Shown here: piece after piece, positions 45,801-51,845 of the stretch
How the letters are laid out: each line of letters opens with the position of its first letter
Position numbering within the stretch: the first letter of the stretch is position 1
DNA from: Burkholderiaceae bacterium
GTDB taxonomy: Bacteria; Pseudomonadota; Gammaproteobacteria; Burkholderiales; Burkholderiaceae_C
Length of the DNA: 51,845 nt
NCBI GenBank assembly: GCA_023150375.1
Contig: JAKLLA010000024.1
Span: 1 to 51,845 of the forward strand
Direction: 5' to 3'
Notes under the pieces: model-generated
The model's input: only the letters and a program-made list of their open reading frames with translations
What the model was told of the DNA's origin: nothing
Databases searched by the model: none
Program-made: the position numbers and the translations under genes

Positions 45801-45935
45801 TTGATCACCTCCACCTTTCTCAGCCTGCTGGTCGTGCCGGTGGTGTTCACCTTCGTGGACGACGGGGTGCAGGGGCTGCAGCGGCTCGGCCGGCGGGGGG
45901 CCAGGCGCGGCGCGTTGCCGCCCGCGGCGATCTGA
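42849..45935 (+). CDS. RND family efflux transporter permease (HAE-1/AcrB-like)
   Basis: A 1028-residue inner-membrane proton-driven exporter. The protein has an N-terminal TM helix (SVLLFILLTLAGLLAF), two large periplasmic loops and the expected 12 TM helices. The proton-relay motif is LVVGILVDDAIVEIENIMRHL, with paired Asp as in AcrB Asp407/408. TM10-12 include LIMLMGIATKNSILLVDY and the lysine expected in that helix. It starts with GTG 13 bp after the adaptor gene. AcrB-type drug/solvent export is the default inference; heavy-metal RND motifs are not seen. Confidence 0.94.
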   Translation: MNVSAWSIRKPIPSVLLFILLTLAGLLAFRAMKVQNFMDIDLPMVTVTAALPGASPGQLETEVARKVENAIATLQGVKHIYTNVMDGTVVVTTEFRLEKGTQEAVDDVRDAVSRIRSDLPGDLRDPIVAKVDLSGQPILTYTVASSRMDDEALSWFVDKQVAKALLAVKGVGAVSRVGGVTREVRVELDPARLLALGATAADISRQLRQVQQEASGGRSNVGGGEQSVRTLATVASAQELAALQITLSDGRVVRLDQVATVVDTVAEQRSAALLNGRPVVGFEITRSRGAGELEVAEGVQRALATLQAGHPDITITEAFNFVDPVRENFDGSMMLLYEGAALAVLVVFLFLRDWRATFVAATALPLSAIPTFAVMYLMGFTINVVTLLSLSLVVGILVDDAIVEIENIMRHLRMGKTPFQAAMDAADEIGLAVIATTFTLIAVFLPTAFMTGVVGKFFVQFGWTAAIAVFFSLVVARMLTPMMAAYLLAPQAKSHREPGWLGWYLRWAAWCLKHRGWTMLGAAVFFFGSFSLVPLLPTGFIPPDDLSQTQVTVTLAPGSTFEQTRAVAEQAREAVQKNPHVKRVYTAIGGGAAGGDPFAPQAAEVRKAVLTIDMTHRRERPGLSKQDLEAQLREAVAQIPGARFKVGLGASSEKFVLVLAGEDGRVLAEHAKQVERELRTLPGIGGVTSTSSLQRPELIVRPDFARAADLGVTSAAIADTLRIATAGDYDQGLAKLNLAERQVPVVVRLPATARQDLELLARLPVPGARGPVMLGNVATLSVESGPAQIDRYDRARNINFEIELNQQPLGEVEAAAYALPSLAHLPPGITRTSVGDAEAMGELFTGFALAMAAGILCIYFVLVLLFHDFVQPVTILAALVMSVPGAFLALFATHTAISMPSMIGLIMLMGIATKNSILLVDYVILARREHGLSRLDALLDACRKRARPIVMTTLAMGAGMMPIALGLGVDPSFRAPMAIVVIGGLITSTFLSLLVVPVVFTFVDDGVQGLQRLGRRGARRGALPPAAI

Positions 45936-46041
45936 CACCCGCCGCAGCGACCCGGGAGCGCGCATGCGACCGGGCCCGGGAGGACCGGTCACTCGGTGCA
46001 CGGCGCGGCACAGCCCAGCGCACGACCCTCGGGCCGCAGGG

Positions 46042-46070
46042 TGTGGCGCAGGTCGGGCCGCTGCTACACT
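46042..46070 (+). promoter_or_regulatory. predicted promoter of the trp leader and trpEGDC
   Basis: A -10-like TACACT at 46065-46070 with a weak -35 (TGTGGC) 17 bp upstream. A start site near 46077 would leave only about four bases before the leader ATG at 46081. Confidence 0.4.
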
Positions 46071-46080
46071 GCGCGCCATC

Positions 46081-46158
46081 ATGTTCCTTCCGCGCAAGCG
46101 CAGCATCACACAGGTGACCGGGTCGCACGACCGGGGAGCCTGGCCCTGGCGTCGCTGA
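46081..46158 (+). CDS. trpL: trp operon leader peptide
   Basis: A 25-codon ORF starting MFLPRKRSITQVTG and ending DRGAWPWRR, with Trp codons at positions 21 and 23. It lies 242 bp upstream of trpE in a 465-bp region with no other gene. Two near-adjacent Trp codons close to the end of a short ORF upstream of trpE are the hallmark of ribosome-mediated attenuation. The predicted promoter places its ATG at, or almost at, the 5' end of the transcript. Too short for recognition by similarity; the call rests on position and codon content. Confidence 0.65.
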   Translation: MFLPRKRSITQVTGSHDRGAWPWRR

Positions 46159-46202
46159 ACGCACGCCTGGCAGCGGGCGTGGCCGACCGGGTCCGAACCC
46201 GG
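46116..46202 (+). promoter_or_regulatory. candidate trp attenuator structure
   Basis: CCGGGT (46187-46192) pairs with ACCCGG (46197-46202) in a perfect hairpin. The same CCGGGT occurs inside the leader ORF at 46118-46123 within a repeated GACCGGGTC, offering an alternative partner for ACCCGG. A second hairpin, CACGCC/GGCGTG, lies at 46162-46181. No T-tract follows, so termination, if any, would not be classical. The rest of 46203-46400 shows a GC-rich dyad (46271-46282) and no gene. Confidence 0.45.
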
Positions 46203-46400
46203 GGATGCCCGTCCGCTGAAGCACTGATCTGCTGACGTTGGCCGCCGCGCGCCTTGCGCATCGGACGGCGACCCCGAGGGGTCCGGCGCGTTGAGGCCCG
46301 ACCCCGACACGATCAAACCAGGCCCGCGGCAGACCGCGCGCCGAATGCGTCGGACGTGAACCTGCCGGTGGGCCCAGTTCCTCACATCGGAGCGCACACC

Positions 46401-47888
46401 GTGATCACCGAACTCGAATTCAAGAGCCTGGCCGAGCAGGGCTACAACCGCATCCCGCTGGTCAGCGAGGCCTTCGCTGACCTGGAAACGCCGCTGTCGC
46501 TGTACCTGAAGCTGGCCGGCGGCAAGCCGCACAGCTTCCTGCTGGAGTCCGTCGTCGGCGGCGAGCGTTTCGGGCGCTACTCCTTCATCGGCCTGCCGGC
46601 GCGCACCCTGCTGCGCGCCACCGGCGGGGTGACCGAGGTGGTCACCGACGGCAAGGTGGTGGAGCGCCACGAGGGCAACCCGCTGGACTTCATCGAGGCC
46701 TACCAGCAGCGCTTCAAGGTGGCGCTGCGCCCGGGGCTGCCGCGCTTCTGCGGCGGGCTGGCGGGCTACTTCGGCTACGAGACGGTGCGCTGCATCGAGA
46801 AGAAGCTGGCCGGCCGGCGCCTGCCCAACGGCATCGGCACGCCCGACATCCAGCTGCTGCAGACCGAGGAGCTGGCGGTGATCGACAACCTGTCGGGCCG
46901 GCTGTACCTCATCGTCTACGCCGATCCGCGCACGCCGGAGGCCTATTTCTCGGCCAAGAAGCGCCTGTCGGAGCTGGGCGACCAGCTGCGCTACAGCGTG
47001 ACGGCGCCGCAGGTGCGGCGCGGGCCGTCCTACCCGGTGGAGCACGAGTACGGCAAGGCCGACTTCGAGGCGGCTGTCGAGAAGGCCAAGGAGTTCATCG
47101 CGGCGGGCGACTGCATGCAGATCGTCATCGGCCAGCGCGTCAAGAAGCGCTACACCGAGAACCCGCTGAGCCTATACCGCGCGCTGCGCTCGCTCAACCC
47201 GTCGCCGTACATGTACTACTACGACATGGGCGGCTTCCAGATCGTCGGCGCCTCGCCGGAGATCCTGGTGCGCCAGGAGCTGCGCACGGTGGACGGCCGT
47301 GCGGAGAAGGTCGTCACCATCCGCCCGATCGCCGGCACCAAGCCGCGCGGCGCCACGCCGGAGCTGGACGCGCGCAACGAGCAGGACCTGCTGGCCGACG
47401 CCAAGGAGCGCGCCGAGCACCTGATGCTGATCGACCTGGCGCGCAACGACATCGGCCGCATCGCCAAGACCGGCTCGGTGAAGGTGACGGAGGCCTTCGG
47501 CATCGAGCGCTACTCGCACGTGATGCACATCGTCAGCAACGTCGAGGGCGTGCTCAAGGATGGCATGAGCAGCCTGGACGTGCTGCGCGCCAGCTTCCCG
47601 GCCGGCACGCTCAGCGGTGCGCCGAAGATCCACGCGATGGAGATCATCGACCAGCTGGAGATCAGCGAGCGCGGCGTCTACGGCGGCGCGGTGGGCTACC
47701 TGAGCTTTGCCGGCGACATGGACGTGGCCATCGCGATCCGCACCGGCGTCATCAAGGACCAGACGCTGTACGTGCAGGCGGGCGCCGGCATCGTGGCCGA
47801 CTCGGTGCCGGAGACGGAGTGGAAGGAGACCGAGGTGAAGATGCGCGCGGTCATCCGCGCCGCCGAACTGGTCGAAGAAGGCTTCTGA
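46401..47888 (+). CDS. trpE: anthranilate synthase component I
   Basis: A 495-residue enzyme that converts chorismate and ammonia or glutamine-derived nitrogen into anthranilate. The feedback-site LLES motif is in [21 protein letters not shown]. The chorismate-binding domain has [49 protein letters not shown] and [10 protein letters not shown]. The start is GTG with an upstream GGAG; GTG 46356 is an in-frame alternative. The neighbour trpG supplies the glutaminase. Probably controlled by the leader peptide upstream. Confidence 0.95.
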   Translation: MITELEFKSLAEQGYNRIPLVSEAFADLETPLSLYLKLAGGKPHSFLLESVVGGERFGRYSFIGLPARTLLRATGGVTEVVTDGKVVERHEGNPLDFIEAYQQRFKVALRPGLPRFCGGLAGYFGYETVRCIEKKLAGRRLPNGIGTPDIQLLQTEELAVIDNLSGRLYLIVYADPRTPEAYFSAKKRLSELGDQLRYSVTAPQVRRGPSYPVEHEYGKADFEAAVEKAKEFIAAGDCMQIVIGQRVKKRYTENPLSLYRALRSLNPSPYMYYYDMGGFQIVGASPEILVRQELRTVDGRAEKVVTIRPIAGTKPRGATPELDARNEQDLLADAKERAEHLMLIDLARNDIGRIAKTGSVKVTEAFGIERYSHVMHIVSNVEGVLKDGMSSLDVLRASFPAGTLSGAPKIHAMEIIDQLEISERGVYGGAVGYLSFAGDMDVAIAIRTGVIKDQTLYVQAGAGIVADSVPETEWKETEVKMRAVIRAAELVEEGF

Positions 47889-47908
47889 ACCGCACCGGGA
47901 GAACCACC

Positions 47909-48475
47909 ATGCTGCTGATGATCGACAACTACGACAGCTTCACCTACAACCTGGTGCAGTACTTCGGTGAACTCGGCGAGGACGTCCGGGTGCACCGCAA
48001 CGACGAGATCTCGATTGCCGAGATCGAGGCGCTCAAGCCCGACCGCCTGGTGCTCTCGCCCGGGCCCTGCTCGCCGGCCGAGGCGGGCATCTGCATCGAG
48101 GCGATCCGCCACTTCATGGGCAAGCTGCCGATCCTGGGCGTGTGCCTGGGGCACCAGAGCATCGGCGCGGCACTGGGCGGCGACATCGTGCGCGCGAAGG
48201 TGCAGATGCACGGCAAGGCCGACACCATCACCACCGACCAGCAGGGCGTGTTCGCCGGGCTGCCGCCGCAGTTCAGCGTGATCCGCTACCACTCGCTGGC
48301 GATCGCGCGCGACACGCTGCCGGCCGACCTGGTCGTCACCGCCACGGCGGGCGACGGCGAGATCATGGGCGTGCGCCACCGTTCGCTGCCGTTGGAGGGG
48401 GTGCAGTTCCACCCCGAGTCCATCCTCAGCGAGCACGGCCACGCGATGCTGAAGAACTTCCTGCAGATGTCCTGA
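47909..48475 (+). CDS. trpG: anthranilate synthase component II (glutamine amidotransferase)
   Basis: A 188-residue class I glutamine amidotransferase. Catalytic Cys in [16 protein letters not shown], and His/Glu in [14 protein letters not shown]. The N-terminal [23 protein letters not shown] is typical of TrpG/PabA. It provides ammonia to TrpE, and may also serve aminodeoxychorismate synthase in this group of bacteria. It starts 20 bp after trpE. Confidence 0.95.
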   Translation: MLLMIDNYDSFTYNLVQYFGELGEDVRVHRNDEISIAEIEALKPDRLVLSPGPCSPAEAGICIEAIRHFMGKLPILGVCLGHQSIGAALGGDIVRAKVQMHGKADTITTDQQGVFAGLPPQFSVIRYHSLAIARDTLPADLVVTATAGDGEIMGVRHRSLPLEGVQFHPESILSEHGHAMLKNFLQMS

Positions 48476-48529
48476 CGCACCGAGGCACCGGCCCGCACGG
48501 CGACACGACACGCAACCCTGGAGACGCTC

Positions 48530-49564
48530 ATGCCCATCACCAACACCGAAGCCCTGACGCGCGTCATCGAGCACCGCGAGATCTTCCACGACGAGATGCT
48601 GGCGCTGATGCGCCGCATCATGAGCGGCGAGATGTCGCCCACCGTGATGGCCGCGCTGATGATCGGCCTGCGGGTGAAGAAGGAAACCATCGGCGAGCTG
48701 ACCGCCGCTGCGCAGGTGATGCGCGAGTTCTCGGTCAAGGTGCCGGTGGCCGACCGCACCCACCTGGTCGACATCGTCGGTACCGGCGGCGACGGCTCGC
48801 ACACCTTCAACATCTCCACCTGCAGCATGTTCGTGGCCGCCGCGGCGGGCGCCCGGGTGAGCAAGCACGGCGGGCGCAGCGTCTCCAGCAAGTCCGGCAG
48901 CGCCGACGTGCTGGAGGCCATGGGCGTGAGCCTCTCGCTGCCGCCGCAGGCGATCGCGCAGTGCATCGCCGAGACCGGCATCGGCTTCATGTTCGCGCCC
49001 AACCACCACCCGGCGATGAAGAACGTCGCCCCGGTGCGCAAGGAACTGGGTGTGCGCACGATGTTCAACATCCTCGGCCCGCTGACCAACCCGGCGGATG
49101 CGCCCAACATCCTGATGGGCGTGTTCCACCCCGACCTGGTGGGCATCCAGGTGCGCGCGCTGCAGCGCCTGGGCGCCGAGCACGCGGTGGTGGTGCACGG
49201 CCGCGACGGCATGGACGAGGTGTCGCTGGGCGCGGCCACGATGGTGGGCGAGTTGCGCGACGGGGCGATCCGCGAGTACGAGATCCACCCCGAGGACTTC
49301 GGCCTGCCGATGGCGGGCGCTCGCGCGCTGAAGGTGGAGACGCCCGAGCAGTCGCAGGCCATGCTGGCCGGCGTGCTGGCCAACGAGAGCGGCCCGGCGC
49401 GCGACATCGTGATCCTCAACGCCGGCGTGGGCCTGTACGCGGCCAACGTGGCGGCCACGATGGCCGAGGGCATCGAGCGGGCCCGCGCCGCCCTGGAGAG
49501 CGGTGCCGCGGCCCGCAAGCGCGACGAGTTCGTCGCCGCGACGAAGCGACTGGCAGGAGCCTGA
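48530..49564 (+). CDS. trpD: anthranilate phosphoribosyltransferase
   Basis: A 344-residue enzyme that adds the phosphoribosyl group of PRPP to anthranilate. Signature segments: [52 protein letters not shown] (PRPP and anthranilate site), then [35 protein letters not shown] and [13 protein letters not shown]. It is fully independent of trpG, unlike the fused enterobacterial form. Third gene of the trp operon; the gap to trpG is 54 bp. Confidence 0.95.
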   Translation: MPITNTEALTRVIEHREIFHDEMLALMRRIMSGEMSPTVMAALMIGLRVKKETIGELTAAAQVMREFSVKVPVADRTHLVDIVGTGGDGSHTFNISTCSMFVAAAAGARVSKHGGRSVSSKSGSADVLEAMGVSLSLPPQAIAQCIAETGIGFMFAPNHHPAMKNVAPVRKELGVRTMFNILGPLTNPADAPNILMGVFHPDLVGIQVRALQRLGAEHAVVVHGRDGMDEVSLGAATMVGELRDGAIREYEIHPEDFGLPMAGARALKVETPEQSQAMLAGVLANESGPARDIVILNAGVGLYAANVAATMAEGIERARAALESGAAARKRDEFVAATKRLAGA

Positions 49565-49568
49565 CCCC

Positions 49569-50384
49569 ATGGCCACCGACATCCTGAAGAAGATCGTGGC
49601 GACCAAGCACGAGGAAATCGCCGCGGCGCGCCTGCGCATCGGCGAAGCCGACCTGCAGGTGCAGGCCGATGCACAGCGGCCCGGCCGGCGCGACTTCGAG
49701 GCCGCGCTGCGCGCCAGGATCGCCGCCGGGCAGGCTGCGGTGATCGCCGAGATCAAGAAGGCCAGCCCGAGCAAGGGCGTGATCCGGCCGGACTTCCACC
49801 CCGCCGAGATCGCCCGCAGCTACGCCCGCCACGGCGCGGCCTGCCTGAGCGTGCTGACCGACGCGCCCTACTTCCAGGGCTCGGTCGCCTACCTGCGCGA
49901 GGCGCGTGCCGCCTGTGCGCTGCCGGTGCTGCGCAAGGACTTCATGGTCGATCCCTACCAGGTCGTCGAAGCCGCGGCGATGGGCGCGGACTGCATCCTG
50001 CTGATCGCCGCCTGCCTGGCCGATGCGCAGATGGCCGAGCTGGAGGACTGCGCGCGGTCGCTGGGCCTGGCGGTGCTGGTCGAGGTGCACGACGCCGAGG
50101 AGTTGCAGCGCGCGCTGCGGCTGAAGACGCCGCTGGTGGGCATCAACAACCGCAACCTCCGCACCTTCGAGGTCACGCTGGACACGACGCTGGGCATGCT
50201 GGCCGACGTGCCGGCCGACCGCCTGCTGGTCACCGAATCGGGCATCCTGGGCAAGGCAGACGTGCAGCGCATGCGCGCGGCCGACGTGCACGCCTTCCTG
50301 GTCGGTGAGGCCTTCATGCGCCAGCCCGATCCGGGGGCGGCGCTGGCCGATCTGTTCGAGATGCCCGCCGGCCACGCCGCGTGA
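49569..50384 (+). CDS. trpC: indole-3-glycerol phosphate synthase
   Basis: A 271-residue TIM barrel that closes the indole ring. Key lysine and glutamate residues are in [85 protein letters not shown] and LVTESGIL. It is a stand-alone enzyme without the TrpF domain fused to it in E. coli. It starts 4 bp after trpD, and its TGA overlaps the GTG start of ung. Confidence 0.95.
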   Translation: MATDILKKIVATKHEEIAAARLRIGEADLQVQADAQRPGRRDFEAALRARIAAGQAAVIAEIKKASPSKGVIRPDFHPAEIARSYARHGAACLSVLTDAPYFQGSVAYLREARAACALPVLRKDFMVDPYQVVEAAAMGADCILLIAACLADAQMAELEDCARSLGLAVLVEVHDAEELQRALRLKTPLVGINNRNLRTFEVTLDTTLGMLADVPADRLLVTESGILGKADVQRMRAADVHAFLVGEAFMRQPDPGAALADLFEMPAGHAA

Positions 50385-51151
50385 GGCGGCTCGACGACGA
50401 GGTGGTTGCGGGCGGCCTGCCGGACAACCGCCTGCAACGACCCCTCGCCGAGGCCTTTGGCGGCCTGCCGGTGGCCTGGGCGGGGCTGGCGCAGGGCTTC
50501 CTGGCCAGCGAAGTCGGTCAGCGGCTGTGTGACCAGGTGGATCAGCGCCGGGCGGCGGGCGTGGACATCTATCCGGCCGACCCGCTGCGCGCGCTGCGTG
50601 GCCTGACGCCGGCGCAGGTCAAGGTGGTCATCCTGGGGCAGGATCCGTACCACGGTCCGGGCGAGGCCCAGGGGCTCGCGTTCTCGGTGCCCGACGGCGT
50701 GAAGATCCCGCCCAGCCTGCGCAACATCCGACAGGAACTCGTCGATGACCTGGGGGGCGTGCTGCCGAGCGGTGGCGATTTGAGTCCCTGGATCGACGCC
50801 GGGGTGTTGCTGCTCAACACCAGCCTGACGGTCGAGCGGGATCGACCGGCCAGCCACGCCAAGGCGGGCTGGGCCACCTTCACCGACGCGGTGATCGACG
50901 CCGTCGCGGGCGACCCGGCGCCCAAGGTCTTCCTGCTCTGGGGCGCGCATGCGCAGCAGAAGGCCGCGCGCCTCGGCGCGGCCGGAGCACGGCACGGGGT
51001 GGTGATGTCCAATCACCCCTCGCCCCTGTCGGCTCGCCGCCCGCCGCTGCCCTTCCTCGGCAGCCGGCCGTTCAGCCGGACCAATCACCTGCTGCGCGAA
51101 CGCGGTGCCGCCCCGGTGGACTGGCTGCTGACGACCGGAAGGCCGCGTTGA
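50381..51151 (+). CDS. ung: uracil-DNA glycosylase
   Basis: A 256-residue family 1 uracil-DNA glycosylase that removes uracil from DNA. The water-activating loop [23 protein letters not shown], the [12 protein letters not shown] segment and the DNA-intercalation loop [13 protein letters not shown] are all present. The start is GTG, overlapping the trpC stop by 4 bp, so translation may be coupled to the trp operon. An N-terminal extension of about 45 residues precedes the core. Confidence 0.93.
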   Translation: MRRLDDEVVAGGLPDNRLQRPLAEAFGGLPVAWAGLAQGFLASEVGQRLCDQVDQRRAAGVDIYPADPLRALRGLTPAQVKVVILGQDPYHGPGEAQGLAFSVPDGVKIPPSLRNIRQELVDDLGGVLPSGGDLSPWIDAGVLLLNTSLTVERDRPASHAKAGWATFTDAVIDAVAGDPAPKVFLLWGAHAQQKAARLGAAGARHGVVMSNHPSPLSARRPPLPFLGSRPFSRTNHLLRERGAAPVDWLLTTGRPR

Positions 51152-51183
51152 CAGCCTGCAACAGCGGGTCGAGCACAAGGCGC

Positions 51184-51213
51184 TTGCAATTGATGAAGGG
51201 GTGGTGTTAAAGT
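51184..51213 (+). promoter_or_regulatory. predicted promoter of the tRNA-tuf transcript
   Basis: TTGCAA at 51184-51189 and TAAAGT at 51208-51213 with 18-bp spacing, followed by a GC-rich discriminator (GGGCTCGCC) as in stringently controlled tRNA promoters. The local A/T content is high for this window. Confidence 0.45.
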
Positions 51214-51227
51214 TATGGGCTCGCCAA

Positions 51228-51313
51228 GGAGGGGTGCCCGAGTGGCTAAAGGGGGCAGACTGTAAATCTGTTGGCTTACGCCTACGCTGGTTCGAATCCA
51301 GCCTCCTCCACCA
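51228..51313 (+). tRNA. tRNA-Tyr (GTA)
   Basis: An 86-base tRNA with a seven-pair acceptor stem (GGAGGGG with CTCCTCC, one G-T), anticodon loop CTGTAAA giving GTA, a long variable arm as expected for tRNA-Tyr, a GGTTCGAATCC T-arm and encoded CCA. First of a three-tRNA cluster ahead of tuf. Confidence 0.96.
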
Positions 51314-51408
51314 GCGAAACGTCGTCCGGAGACGATGGGTTGTCGAAGCGAGTGACGTTGGTCGATGCCTGTCGAGTCCTGGATCGCGCAGTAAGCGTGA
51401 TTCATTCG

Positions 51409-51482
<74 letters not shown>

Positions 51483-51566
51483 TTCGTTCCGGGTGGTTTT
51501 GTCGAGGTCGGCACAGGATTGGGTGTGGTGGCATTGCCCTTGCGATGCATCCAGCCCTGTGTCGAT

Positions 51567-51641
<75 letters not shown>

Positions 51642-51705
51642 CCAACTTTCGTCGAGAGCGTTGGTCGGCGTTGTTTTACCTTGATCGCACTTTGGAGCGC
51701 GAAAC

Positions 51706-51845
51706 ATGGCAAAAGAAAAGTTCGAGCGGACCAAGCCGCACGTGAACGTGGGCACGATCGGTCACGTGGACCACGGCAAGACGACGCTGACGGCGGCGAT
51801 CACGACCGTGCTGTCGGCCAAGTTCGGCGGTACCGCCAAGGCGTA
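51706..51845 (+). CDS. tuf: elongation factor Tu (5' part, runs off the window)
   Basis: The first 46 codons of EF-Tu, the GTPase that delivers aminoacyl-tRNA to the ribosome. [33 protein letters not shown] contains the P-loop GHVDHGKT (19-26). GGAG lies before the ATG. The gene follows tRNA-Thr closely and is probably on the same transcript. The remaining part is outside the window. Confidence 0.97.
   Translation, partial: MAKEKFERTKPHVNVGTIGHVDHGKTTLTAAITTVLSAKFGGTAKA

Overview
The window is very GC-rich DNA with strong G/C bias at third codon positions. It looks like a betaproteobacterial chromosome of the order Burkholderiales; the Rubrivivax/Leptothrix/Ideonella neighbourhood is my guess. 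Reasons are the trpE-G-D-C order, a gph gene upstream of it, the tRNA-Tyr/Gly/Thr-tuf block, Bug-family binding proteins and an acoXABC operon. No insertion sequence, prophage, integrase or CRISPR array was recognised.

Layout. (1) 110-3410: two small envelope genes divergent from an ECF sigma factor and its NrsF-type anti-sigma factor, then a glutathione S-transferase and a Uma2-type nuclease. (2) 3427-8917, minus strand: a sulfide-oxidation/signalling block reading PepSY protein, cytochrome b561, response regulator, histidine kinase, outer-membrane protein broken by an amber codon, then flavocytochrome c sulfide dehydrogenase (fccA, fccB). A nearly identical 15-bp direct-repeat box precedes both the PepSY gene and fccA, and is a candidate site for the response regulator. 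(3) 9077-17716: mostly housekeeping or unknown genes (DUF4139, DUF533, a 633-residue membrane protein I cannot place, YciI, DUF296, DUF6544, DUF3297) and a tryptophanase.

(4) 17881-29195: a long plus-strand catabolic cluster of acyl-CoA dehydrogenase, IclR regulator, fused enoyl-CoA hydratase/3-hydroxyacyl-CoA dehydrogenase, acyl-CoA ligase, MaoC hydratase, Bug-type binding protein, second AMP-dependent ligase, class II aldolase and 2-hydroxyacid dehydrogenase. I recognise no named pathway with this gene set. A near-perfect 21-bp palindrome lies before the hydratase/dehydrogenase gene, and a related dyad lies before the IclR gene. (5) 29197-32354: a divergent lysA/lysR pair of the type I know from enterobacteria, and a Phd/VapC-like toxin-antitoxin pair.

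(6) 32538-40730: an acetoin catabolism locus, with the sigma-54 activator acoR, a sigma-54 (-24/-12) promoter with upstream palindromes, acoX, acoA, acoB, acoC, a lipoate-ligase-like gene and a thiamine-binding protein. Two REP-like elements in opposite orientation flank acoB. (7) 40848-51151: gph, an RND efflux pair, then a trp operon (trpEGDC) preceded by a short leader ORF with a Trp-Pro-Trp tract, and ung overlapping trpC. (8) 51184-51845: tRNA-Tyr, tRNA-Gly, tRNA-Thr and the start of tuf.

Regulatory sites were found by eye. Functions given for familiar families rest on recognised motifs and gene order, not on database searches.
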